Made by a program: the position numbers and the translations under genes. The notes under the pieces were generated by a model. It saw only the letters and a program-made list of their open reading frames with translations. It searched no databases and had not been told where the DNA came from. A DNA stretch of 23,191 nt from an uncultured Collinsella sp. (lineage in GTDB: Bacteria > Actinomycetota > Coriobacteriia > Coriobacteriales > Coriobacteriaceae), in NCBI GenBank assembly GCA_959599635.1, contig CAUGJN010000021.1:1-23191 (forward strand), in the 5' to 3' direction. The stretch's first letter is position 1; every line of letters starts with the position of its first letter. Of the stretch, positions 7,847 to 15,363 are shown piece by piece.

Positions 7847-7858
7847 ATGTTTAAACAA
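7847..7858. promoter_or_regulatory. Candidate GntR-type operator upstream of malQ
   Basis: ATGTTTAAACAA, with the perfect 8-bp core GTTTAAAC at 7849-7856, about 100 bases upstream of the malQ start and next to a possible -10 box TACGAT (7866-7871). The same core occurs twice in the gntR/PTS divergent region (17757 and 17879). This suggests that one regulator controls these sites. Confidence 0.5.
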
Positions 7859-7956
7859 CATGTTTTACGATAGGCGTATCGAATCAGAACATCGGAGGCG
7901 GACTGCACACCCATCGGCAGGCCGACCCCACAACAAGAAGGTTGGTGAGCGCATTC

Positions 7957-9462
7957 ATGGAGCGTGCAAGCGGCGTCCTCATGCCCGTCTCATCTCTGCC
8001 CGGACCATACGGAATCGGCGGCTTTGGCTGGAATGCCTACGACTTCGTCGATTTTCTCGCCTCGTGCAAACAACATTACTGGCAGATTCTGCCCCTTACG
8101 ACGACCAGCTATGGCGATTCGCCCTATCAGTCGTTCTCGGCCCGCGCAGGCAACCCCAACTTTATCGACTTTGCCGAGCTTATCGAGGCAGGGTATCTGG
8201 AGCAGCGCGATATCGATGGCGTGTATCTGGGATCCGACCCCAGCAATGTCGACTACGGTGCCATCTTTGGTGGCCGCCGTCAGATTCTCGACCGCGCCGC
8301 CGAGCGCTTTGCTGCCGACAGGCCGGCCGATTTCGATGACTTTATCCAGGCCAACGAGGACTGGCTCATCCCCTACTGTGAGTTCATGACCGTCAAAGAG
8401 GAGTGCGGTCTCAAGGCGTTTTGGGAGTGGCCCGCGGAGCTCCGCACCCGCGGCGAGGCTTCCGCCAAGGTCTGCGCCGACCATCCGGCGCGTATGCTCT
8501 ACCACCAGATGACGCAGTACTTCTTCGATCGCCAGTGGAGCCGCCTCAAGGCCTATGCCAACGAGCGCGACATTCTCATCATCGGCGACCTGCCCATCTA
8601 TGTCTCGCGTGACTCCGTCGAGATGTGGGCGACGCCTGAGCTCTTTAAGATCGACACCGCCGGCAATCCCGTGAGCGTCGCCGGCACGCCGCCCGACCAG
8701 TTCTCGGCCACCGGCCAGTACTGGGGCAACCCCATCTACGACTGGGACGCCATGGAGTCCGACGGCTTCTCCTGGTGGGAGGGCCGCATTCGCGCCGCCC
8801 TCGACATGTACGACGTCATCCGCCTGGATCACTTCCGCGGCTTCGAGGCCTATTGGGAGGTGCCGTTCTCCTCGCCCGATTCGTCCTACGGTTCGTGGAC
8901 GCAGGGTCCCGGCCTCAAGTTCTTCAAGACGCTCGAGGAAAAGCTCGGCACGCTGCCCATCATCGCCGAGGACCTGGGCTTCCTCACCCCCGGCGTCATC
9001 GACATGCGCGACAACTCGGGCTTCCCCGGCATGAAGATCCTGCAGTTTGCCTTTGAGGGCACCAACTCGTACTACCTGCCGCATAACTACATCGCCAACA
9101 CCGTCGCCTATGTGGGCACCCACGATAACGAGACGGCGCGCGGTTGGTTTGAGGGAACGGCCACCCCGCGTCAGCGCGAGCAGGCAGCCCTGTACACCCA
9201 TCAGCAGGCCGGCGAACCCATGGCAGATGCACTCAATCGCACCATCGCCGCCAGCGTGAGCGACACGTGCATCTACACCATGCAGGACCTGCTCAACTTG
9301 GGCAACGAGGCGCGCATCAACACCCCTGCCACGCTGGGCGGCAACTGGACCTGGCGCATGCTCGACGGCGCCATCACCCGCGAGCTCGAGCACAAACTCA
9401 CCGACTGGACCGAGACCTACTTCCGCATCCCGTCGGAAGCCGAAATCGAGCTTCCTCAATAG
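7957..9462 (+). CDS. malQ: 4-alpha-glucanotransferase (amylomaltase)
   Basis: 501 aa GH77 enzyme that transfers glucan segments between maltodextrins and releases glucose. Motifs in order are LPGPYGIGGFG (14-24), YGDSPYQSFSARAGNP (52-67), GDLPIYVSRDSVEMW (210-224) and FSATGQYWGNPIYDW (249-263). Asp291 in RLDHFRGFE is the nucleophile, Glu338 in IIAEDLG the acid/base and Asp390 in GTHDNET the transition-state residue. The start is uncertain. ATG 7957 gives the family-like N-terminus MERASGVLMP, but GTG 7945 and TTG 7942 are in frame, and an AGAAGG lies at 7936-7941. The gene precedes glgP in the same orientation (128-bp gap), the usual pairing for maltodextrin breakdown. A long leader with a GTTTAAAC operator precedes it. 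Confidence 0.95.
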   Translation: MERASGVLMPVSSLPGPYGIGGFGWNAYDFVDFLASCKQHYWQILPLTTTSYGDSPYQSFSARAGNPNFIDFAELIEAGYLEQRDIDGVYLGSDPSNVDYGAIFGGRRQILDRAAERFAADRPADFDDFIQANEDWLIPYCEFMTVKEECGLKAFWEWPAELRTRGEASAKVCADHPARMLYHQMTQYFFDRQWSRLKAYANERDILIIGDLPIYVSRDSVEMWATPELFKIDTAGNPVSVAGTPPDQFSATGQYWGNPIYDWDAMESDGFSWWEGRIRAALDMYDVIRLDHFRGFEAYWEVPFSSPDSSYGSWTQGPGLKFFKTLEEKLGTLPIIAEDLGFLTPGVIDMRDNSGFPGMKILQFAFEGTNSYYLPHNYIANTVAYVGTHDNETARGWFEGTATPRQREQAALYTHQQAGEPMADALNRTIAASVSDTCIYTMQDLLNLGNEARINTPATLGGNWTWRMLDGAITRELEHKLTDWTETYFRIPSEAEIELPQ

Positions 9463-9509
9463 GAGCTACCGCGCCCGACCCCTCCCCACCGTGCGGACGC
9501 GCTTGCTTA

Positions 9510-9543
9510 CCCGCGCGAGGCCACCCCAATCCCCTCGCGCGGG
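9510..9543 (+). terminator. GC-rich hairpin between malQ and glgP
   Basis: A perfect 11-bp stem, CCCGCGCGAGG (9510-9520) with its complement at 9533-9543, and a 12-nt loop. There is no T-run after it, only ATTCTTATG, so it is more likely an mRNA-processing, stabilising or partial-termination element than a full terminator. It lies 38 bases before the strong glgP ribosome binding site. Confidence 0.55.
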
Positions 9544-9590
9544 ATTCTTATGAATTGCAGACATGTAATCAACCCATTACAGGAGGAAAC

Positions 9591-11858
9591 ATGCCCCAAA
9601 TTAACCTCATGGAACTCGCCGAGCAGTCTTTTGGCACCTCGCTCGAGCAGCTCGACGACCGTCGCATTTACAAGCTGTTGGTCAAACTCGTGCAGGAGCG
9701 CTCCGCCGCCTGCCCGCTCAACAACGGCAAGAAAAAGCTCTATTACATTTCCGCCGAATTTTTGATCGGCAAGCTGCTCATCAACAACATGATCGACCTC
9801 GGCATCTACGACGAGGTTAAGGACCAGCTCACCGCCGCAGGCCACGACCTCAACAAGATCGAGGAGTTCGAGGTCGAGCCGTCGCTCGGCAACGGCGGCC
9901 TGGGCCGCCTGGCCGCATGCTTCCTGGATTCCATCGCCACGCTGGGCTTGACCGGCGATGGCGTGGGCCTCAACTATCACTACGGCCTGTTCCGTCAGCG
10001 CTTTGTCGACAACCAGCAGAAGGCCGTCCCCGACGAGTGGCTCGGTGAGCAGGACATCCTAGTCGACGACGACCGCTCCTACACCGTCGAGTTCGGCGAT
10101 TTTGCCGTTACCTCCAAGCTCGTCAACATCGACGTGCCCGGTTACGGCCAGCCCACCAAGAACCGTCTGCGCCTGTTCGACCTGGCGAGCGTCGACGACG
10201 GCCTGGTCCCCGGCAGCTCCATCGACTTCGACAAGACAGAGATCGCCAAGAACCTCACCTTGTTCCTCTACCCCGACGATTCCGACGAGCAGGGCCGCCT
10301 GCTTCGCATCTACCAGGAATACTTCATGGTGAGCAACGCCGCCCAGCTCCTGATCGACGAGGCCATCGAGCGCGGCAGCAACCTGCACGATCTGGCCGAC
10401 TACGCCGTGGTCCAAATTAACGACACGCACCCCACCATGGTCATCCCCGAGCTCATTCGCTTGCTCACCACCGAGCATGGCATCGAGTTTGACGAGGCCG
10501 TGACCATCGTACGCTCCATGGTCGCCTACACTAACCACACGATTCTTGCCGAGGCGCTCGAGAAGTGGCCGCTCGTCAGCCTGCAGAAGGTCTCCCCTGC
10601 CATCGCCGACATTATCGTCAAGCTCGATGAGATCGCGAAGGCCGAGCACGATGACCCGCGCGTCGCCGTCATCGACGAATACGACACCGTCCACATGGCC
10701 CACATGGACATCCACTTTGGCTTCTCCATCAATGGCGTAGCCGCCCTCCACACCAAGATCTTGGAGGACACCGAGCTTCATCCGTTCTACGAGATCTATC
10801 CCGAGAAGTTCTCCAACAAGACCAACGGCATCACCTTCCGCCGCTGGATCCATGGAGCCAACCCCGCGCTCGCCAGCCTGCTCGACGATGTAATCGGCAC
10901 CGACTGGCGCAGCACCGGCGATCTGAGCAAACTCGCCAAGTTCGCCGACGACAAGGACGTTCTTGAGCGCCTGGCCGCCACCAAGGTCGAGGCCAAGGCC
11001 ATCATGCGCCAGTTCATGGCGCTCGAGCAGGGCGTGACCATTCCCTCCAACGCCATCATCGACGTCCAGGTCAAGCGCATCCACGAGTACAAGCGTCAGC
11101 AGATGCTCGCGCTCTACATCATCTGGAAGTACTTCGATATCAAGAACGGCAACAGGCCTAAGCACCCTGTCACCATCATCTTTGGCGGCAAGGCGGCGCC
11201 TGCCTACACTATCGCGCAGGACATCATCCATCTGATCCTGACGCTGTCGCAGTGGATTGCAAACGACCCCGACGTGGCTCCCTACCTGCAGGTTGTCATG
11301 ATCGAGAACTACAACGTCACCGCCGCCGAGCGCGTGATCCCCGCCGCTGACATCTCCGAGCAGATCAGCCTGGCCTCCAAGGAGGCGAGCGGCACCTCCA
11401 ACATGAAGTTCATGCTCAACGGCGCCCTAACCCTGTGCACGCTCGACGGTGCCAACGTGGAGATTGCCGAGCTCGTGGGCGACGAGAACATCTATACCTT
11501 TGGCGCCTCGTCCAAACAGGTCGAGCAGCTCTACGCCGACGGCACCTACAACGCCGGTGCGCTCTACCGCAAGCCCGGCATTAAACTGCTGGTGGACTTC
11601 ATCACCAACCCGGCCTTTATGGCAACCGGCAACGCCGAGCGCCTGCAGCGCCTGCACGACGACATTAAGGGCAAGGACTGGTTTATGGCCCTGCTCGACA
11701 TTGAGGAGTACATCCAGACCAAGGAGCGCGTGCTGGCCGACTACGAGGACCAGGACGCCTGGATGCGCAAGGCGCTCATCAATATCGCCAACGCCGGCAC
11801 CTTCTCGTCCGACCGTACGATCTCCCAGTACAACGACGAGATCTGGCACCTGAGCTAG
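9591..11858 (+). CDS. glgP: Glycogen/maltodextrin phosphorylase
   Basis: 755 aa GT35 enzyme that phosphorolyses alpha-1,4-glucans to glucose-1-phosphate. GNGGLGRLAACFLDSIATLG (101-120) is the family motif near the substrate site, NDTHPTMVIPELIR lies at 277-290 and KRIHEYKRQQ at 495-504. Lys606 in EASGTSNMKFMLNG binds pyridoxal phosphate. ATG 9591 is preceded by a perfect AGGAGG at 9581-9586. The frame stays open far upstream, but that part overlaps malQ and is not family-like. With MalQ it forms a two-enzyme route from maltodextrin to glucose-1-P and glucose. At about 755 aa it is slightly shorter than E. coli MalP/GlgP (about 800-815), compatible with a compact bacterial form. Glycogen versus maltodextrin preference cannot be read from the sequence. 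Confidence 0.96.
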   Translation: MPQINLMELAEQSFGTSLEQLDDRRIYKLLVKLVQERSAACPLNNGKKKLYYISAEFLIGKLLINNMIDLGIYDEVKDQLTAAGHDLNKIEEFEVEPSLGNGGLGRLAACFLDSIATLGLTGDGVGLNYHYGLFRQRFVDNQQKAVPDEWLGEQDILVDDDRSYTVEFGDFAVTSKLVNIDVPGYGQPTKNRLRLFDLASVDDGLVPGSSIDFDKTEIAKNLTLFLYPDDSDEQGRLLRIYQEYFMVSNAAQLLIDEAIERGSNLHDLADYAVVQINDTHPTMVIPELIRLLTTEHGIEFDEAVTIVRSMVAYTNHTILAEALEKWPLVSLQKVSPAIADIIVKLDEIAKAEHDDPRVAVIDEYDTVHMAHMDIHFGFSINGVAALHTKILEDTELHPFYEIYPEKFSNKTNGITFRRWIHGANPALASLLDDVIGTDWRSTGDLSKLAKFADDKDVLERLAATKVEAKAIMRQFMALEQGVTIPSNAIIDVQVKRIHEYKRQQMLALYIIWKYFDIKNGNRPKHPVTIIFGGKAAPAYTIAQDIIHLILTLSQWIANDPDVAPYLQVVMIENYNVTAAERVIPAADISEQISLASKEASGTSNMKFMLNGALTLCTLDGANVEIAELVGDENIYTFGASSKQVEQLYADGTYNAGALYRKPGIKLLVDFITNPAFMATGNAERLQRLHDDIKGKDWFMALLDIEEYIQTKERVLADYEDQDAWMRKALINIANAGTFSSDRTISQYNDEIWHLS

Positions 11859-11885
11859 CTCATTCCCCTTACCCATCCTCTTGAG

Positions 11886-11917
11886 AAACGGAGTCGTGGC
11901 AACACGGCTCCGTTTTT
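11886..11917 (+). terminator. Rho-independent terminator of glgP
   Basis: A 13-bp stem (11886-11898 / 11903-11915) with one wobble and a GCAA loop. A six-T run (11912-11917) ends the structure. It begins 28 bases after the glgP stop. Confidence 0.93.
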
Positions 11918-11958
11918 TGTGCCCGCACGTTACCCTGTGATCCGACTCGGCCAAACAA

Positions 11959-12175
11959 TCTCGATCCATAACAACTACTCAACCAAAACGGTCCCAGCCG
12001 TTACAGATTGAGACATACCGGCCCCTCCCCTCGGGTTTATCTCAATCTGTAACATCTAGCAGGTGAAATTCGCCTTTGGTGTTACAGATTTAGATGAAAT
12101 GGTTAGCTCAGCGGAACCGTCTCGATCTGTAACATCTAACGTCCGAAATCGGCCCTATCCGTTACAGATCGAGAC
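11959..12175. repeat. Three tandem palindromic units built on GTTACAGATYGAGAC
   Basis: Each unit is 55-57 bp and starts with TCTCRATCTGTAAC and ends with the reverse complement. Unit 1 is 11959-12014 (left arm degenerate), unit 2 is 12040-12094 (right arm slightly changed) and unit 3 is 12119-12175 (15-bp arms perfect). The interior is also related: AACATCTA after the left arm and a GAAATCGGCC-like core are shared, so these are diverged copies of one element. Spacers are about 25 bp and unrelated. The block lies in a 456-bp convergent gap between two terminators, so it is unlikely to be a promoter. No transposase or cas gene is present. I do not recognise the family. Confidence 0.85.
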
Positions 12176-12207
12176 AAACGACCGGCCAGACAGTCCCAAC
12201 ACAAAGA

Positions 12208-12246
12208 AAGGCTCCCCTCTCGCCCAGTGGACGGGAGGGGAGCCTT
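12208..12246 (-). terminator. Rho-independent terminator of the ABC transporter operon
   Basis: A perfect 12-bp stem (12208-12219 / 12235-12246) with a 15-nt loop. On the minus strand the stem is followed by a T-rich CTTTCTTTG. It is about 70 bases after the ATPase stop. Confidence 0.88.
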
Positions 12247-12314
12247 ATATGTGACCGCGGCAAAAGGATGGCAAAGCCGCAGTCGCCCAAAGGGAGGGCC
12301 TGGATGCACCGGGC

Positions 12315-13514
12315 CTAGATAAGGTTCTTGCCAGACACCTTATCGAAGAGATGAGTCGCGTTCTTCTCGAACTTGAACCAGATGGGGTCGCCAGCCTTGA
12401 GCGCGCCCTTGGCCTCGAGGTCGACGACGGGGATAATCAGGACAAACTGGCCGTCGGGAGCGGTCACGTGGACATGCTCGGTCGAGCCCATGAGCTCGGT
12501 CACCTCGACGGTGCCCTGGAGCGCACCCTCCTCGCCCTTGTCGGCAAGCAGAATCTGCTCGGGGCGCACGCCGGCCGTAATCTCCTTCACGTCGCCGCCG
12601 TCCCAGTTGAGGGCAAGCTGAGCGCAAGTCTCCGGGGCGAGCGCCACGTTCATATCCTCGGTCTTGACAGTAAAGCCGTTGCCCGAGCGCACCAGCTGGG
12701 CATCGAAGAAGTTCATCTGCGGCACGCCGATGAAGCCGGCGACGAAGATGTTCGCGGGATGGTTGAAGACCTCCTGCGGCGTGGCGATCTGCTGGACGAC
12801 GCCGTCCTTCATGACCACGATGCGGTCGCCGAGGGTCATAGCCTCGGTCTGGTCGTGGGTAACGTAGATGAAGGTGCCCTTGATCTCGTGACGCAGCTTA
12901 ATGAGCTCGGCGCGCATCTGGTTACGAAGCTTGGCATCCAGGTTGGACAGCGGCTCGTCCATCAGGAAGACCTTGGGGTCACGCACGATGGCGCGGCCGA
13001 TGGCGACGCGCTGGCGCTGGCCGCCAGAGAGCGCCTTGGGCTTACGGTCGAGGTACTCGGTAATACCCAGGATCTCAGCAGCGGAGCGAACCTTACGGTC
13101 GATCTCGTCCTTGGGGACCTTCTTGAGCTCAAGCGTAAACGCCATGTTCTCGTACACCGTCATATTGGGGTACAGAGCGTAGCTCTGGAACACCATGGCG
13201 ATGTCGCGGTCCTTGGGCGCCACGTCGTTGACGCGCTTGCCGTCGATGAGCACGTCGCCGGAGGTGATGTCCTCTAGGCCGGCGACCATGCGCATCGTCG
13301 TGGACTTACCGCAGCCAGAGGGGCCAACGAGGACGATGAACTCCTGGTCGTGAACGGTGAGGTTGAAGTCCTCTACAGCGAGCACACCGTCCTCGGTAAC
13401 CTTGAGGTTGTGCTTCTTCTCCTCGGTCTTCTTCTTTTTGCCAAAGAAGCCCTTCTTTTTTGACTCGTTGTTGGGATACACCTTCTGAACATGTTTGAGA
13501 ACGATCTCGGCCAT
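12315..13514 (-). CDS. Sugar ABC transporter ATP-binding protein (MsmK/UgpC/MalK type)
   Basis: 399 aa. Walker A is GPSGCGKST (64-72), the Q-loop is MVFQSYALYPNMTV, the signature is LSGGQRQRVAIGRA, Walker B is VFLMDEPLSNLDAKLR and the switch histidine is in YVTHDQTEAMTLGDR. A C-terminal TOBE-type regulatory domain follows, as in MalK. It supplies energy to the two permeases encoded just upstream on the same strand. Proteins of this type often serve several sugar importers. Unusual feature: between the A-loop Tyr13 (QKVYPN) and the AVEDFNL strand there are about 28 extra residues, very Lys-rich (KKKGFFGKKKKTEEKK), which MsmX-type proteins normally lack. The start at 13514 has an AAAGGT-type ribosome binding site. 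It is the last gene of the operon and is followed by a terminator. Confidence 0.94.
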   Translation of the reverse strand: MAEIVLKHVQKVYPNNESKKKGFFGKKKKTEEKKHNLKVTEDGVLAVEDFNLTVHDQEFIVLVGPSGCGKSTTMRMVAGLEDITSGDVLIDGKRVNDVAPKDRDIAMVFQSYALYPNMTVYENMAFTLELKKVPKDEIDRKVRSAAEILGITEYLDRKPKALSGGQRQRVAIGRAIVRDPKVFLMDEPLSNLDAKLRNQMRAELIKLRHEIKGTFIYVTHDQTEAMTLGDRIVVMKDGVVQQIATPQEVFNHPANIFVAGFIGVPQMNFFDAQLVRSGNGFTVKTEDMNVALAPETCAQLALNWDGGDVKEITAGVRPEQILLADKGEEGALQGTVEVTELMGSTEHVHVTAPDGQFVLIIPVVDLEAKGALKAGDPIWFKFEKNATHLFDKVSGKNLI

Positions 13515-13532
13515 GTCTCTACCTTTCGATAC

Positions 13533-13557
13533 GCGGCGCCGCGCTGAGGGGCGCCGC
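13533..13557 (-). other. Intercistronic hairpin between permease and ATPase genes
   Basis: An 8-bp perfect stem, GCGGCGCC (13533-13540) with GGCGCCGC (13550-13557), and a 9-nt loop, in the 68-bp gap. There is no T-run. It probably affects mRNA stability or translation rather than termination. Confidence 0.5.
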
Positions 13558-13582
13558 CAAAACTTGCAAAACAGTTACGGCA

Positions 13583-14422
13583 TCAGCCCTTGACGGCACC
13601 TGCCACCACACCGTCGATGATGTACTTCTGGCAGAAGATGTACATGATGACGATGGGAACAACGACCATCATGATGCATGCCATCATGGGGCCGAGCTCG
13701 ACGTGGCCATAGCCGCCGCGGAAGTACTGGATCAAGATAGGAATGGTCTTGTACTTGGTGGAGTCGAGCGTAAGGTAGGGCAGCAGATAGTCGTTCCAGA
13801 CCCACATGGTCTCAAGGATGCCGACCGAAAGATAGGTGGGCTTCATAATGGGAAGGACGATCTTAAAGAACACCTGGACCGGGTTGCAGCCGTCGATCAT
13901 GGCCGCTTCCTCAATCTCGAGCGGGATGTTCTTGACGAAGCCGGCGAACATAAAGACCGCGAGGCCCGCGCCAAAACCAAGGTAGATGAAGCAGATGTTA
14001 AACGGCGTGTTAAAGCCGATGCGGTCCGCGAGGTTGGACAGCGTGAACATGAGCATCTGGAACGGTACGACCATCGAGAAGACGAACAGGTAATAGAAGA
14101 AGTTCGAGATCTTGCTGTTGACGCGCACCACGTACCAAGCGCACATGGAGCAGCACACCAGAATCAGCACGACCGACGTGACCGTGATGATAAGAGAGTA
14201 CATAAACGCCGAGGCAAAGCCCTGCTCGTTCAGAGCGTGCACGTAGTTTGCGAGGCCGTTGAACGTCTCGGGCGTGAGCAGATCGAACGCCGTGGTGGTG
14301 CTGATTGCGGTCGCTTTCTTAAAGGAATTGAGCGCAATCATGAACACGGGGTAGATCCATGCGAGCGACAGAATCGTAAAGAAGATCGAGAGCGCGCGGT
14401 TGATAGCCTTATCGCGTTTCAT
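13583..14422 (-). CDS. Sugar ABC transporter permease, MalG/MsmG type
   Basis: 279 aa inner-membrane protein with about six hydrophobic segments, the first at residues 10-32 (IFFTILSLAWIYPVFMIALN). The cytoplasmic EAA loop that docks with the ATPase is visible as EIEEAAMIDGCNPVQVFFKI. The GCNPVQVFFKIVLPIMKP form and the C-terminal WNDYLLPYL are typical of the CUT1 carbohydrate family. The start codon overlaps the preceding permease stop by one base (TAATG), so the two are translationally coupled. A strong GGAGG ribosome binding site lies inside the end of the upstream gene. It pairs with that permease to form the channel for the binding protein at 15364-16680. Confidence 0.94.
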   Translation of the reverse strand: MKRDKAINRALSIFFTILSLAWIYPVFMIALNSFKKATAISTTTAFDLLTPETFNGLANYVHALNEQGFASAFMYSLIITVTSVVLILVCCSMCAWYVVRVNSKISNFFYYLFVFSMVVPFQMLMFTLSNLADRIGFNTPFNICFIYLGFGAGLAVFMFAGFVKNIPLEIEEAAMIDGCNPVQVFFKIVLPIMKPTYLSVGILETMWVWNDYLLPYLTLDSTKYKTIPILIQYFRGGYGHVELGPMMACIMMVVVPIVIMYIFCQKYIIDGVVAGAVKG

Positions 14423-15276
14423 TACTGCTGCACCTCCTTGGACCTCGTGGCCTTAAGCTGGATCATAGAAATAGCGACAACCAGGATGCAGAAGATAACT
14501 GCCTTGGCCTGACCGATGCCCTGCCATGCGATGCCAGCACGCGAATAGAACGTGTTGTAGATGTTCAGGGCGAGCATCTCGGTGGAGTGCGCCGGGGCGC
14601 CACCGGTAAGGGCGAGGTTCTGGTCGAACAGCTTAAAGCCGTTGGTGATGGACAGGAACAGGCAGATGGTGATGGTCGGCATCAGGTTGGGGATCTTAAC
14701 CTTCCAAAACGTCTGCCATGCCGTAGCGCCGTCGACCTTGGCGGCCTCGATGTAATCAGACGGAATGGACTGCAGACCGGCGATGTAGATGATCATCATG
14801 TAGCCGACCTGTTGCCACAGGGTCAGGATGATAAGGCCCCAGAAGCCAGCGGCGGAGTTGAGGGCGATAAGCTGGGCACCCACGTTGGAGAGCAGGCAGT
14901 TGATCAGAATCTGCCAAATGTAACCCAGTACAATGCCGCCAATCAGGTTAGGCATAAAGAAAATCGTACGGAAGATGTTGGTGCCCTTGAGCGCCTTGCG
15001 AGTGAGCGCCTGCGCAATGGCCAGCGCGATCACGTTGATGAGCACCGTCGACAGGAAGGCAAACGCCACGGTAAAGAAGAACGACGTGGAGAACTGCGGA
15101 TCGGACAGCGCGCGCACGTAGTTCTCGATACCGACAAAGTGCGCGTTATTGATGGTAATAAACTGGCAGAACGAGAGATAGAAACCCTGGATAAAGGGAA
15201 TCACGAACCCGATCATAAACGCCAGGCACGTGGGCAGCATAAAGAGCGGCCACCAGCGCTTGAGTGCTTTGCCCAT
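14422..15276 (-). CDS. Sugar ABC transporter permease, MalF/MsmF type
   Basis: 284 aa integral membrane protein with six predicted helices, the first around LFMLPTCLAFMIGFVIPFIQ near residue 11. The EAA loop reads DYIEAAKVDGATAWQTFWKV. It lacks the long N-terminal and periplasmic extensions of E. coli MalF and so is the compact MsmF/UgpA-type form of the CUT1 family. The start at 15276 follows AAAGGA. Its stop overlaps the next permease start by one base. The first helices and the EAA loop fit a heterodimer with the downstream permease. The transported sugar cannot be assigned from the permease alone, but the maltodextrin and alpha-glucoside context suggests an oligosaccharide. Confidence 0.93.
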   Translation of the reverse strand: MGKALKRWWPLFMLPTCLAFMIGFVIPFIQGFYLSFCQFITINNAHFVGIENYVRALSDPQFSTSFFFTVAFAFLSTVLINVIALAIAQALTRKALKGTNIFRTIFFMPNLIGGIVLGYIWQILINCLLSNVGAQLIALNSAAGFWGLIILTLWQQVGYMMIIYIAGLQSIPSDYIEAAKVDGATAWQTFWKVKIPNLMPTITICLFLSITNGFKLFDQNLALTGGAPAHSTEMLALNIYNTFYSRAGIAWQGIGQAKAVIFCILVVAISMIQLKATRSKEVQQ

Positions 15277-15296
15277 AGAAGGGTCCTTTCAATATG

Positions 15297-15332
15297 CAGG
15301 GGGCGGGCAAACCTACGTCTGCCCGCCCCCTG
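15297..15332 (-). other. Strong hairpin between binding-protein and permease genes
   Basis: A perfect 13-bp, very GC-rich stem (15297-15309 / 15320-15332) with a 10-nt loop in the 87-bp gap. No T-run follows on the minus strand. Hairpins in this position, for example the REP elements after malE in E. coli, are known to protect the binding-protein mRNA and allow its excess over the permeases. The same role is inferred here. Confidence 0.65.
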
Positions 15333-15363
15333 TCGCTAATCAGATAGCTTGGGCAGCAACTGC

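Noticed and set aside
7990..9459. Long minus-strand open frame opposite malQ
   Set aside because: Mirror frame of a GH77 gene whose catalytic motifs are intact.
9267..9590. 108-residue N-terminal extension of the phosphorylase
   Set aside because: It overlaps malQ in another frame, and a perfect AGGAGG sits 4 bases before ATG 9591.
11959..12175. CRISPR array
   Set aside because: Only three palindromic units, diverged from each other, with 55-57 bp repeats and about 25-bp spacers, and no cas genes. The layout is of palindromic repeats, not CRISPR.
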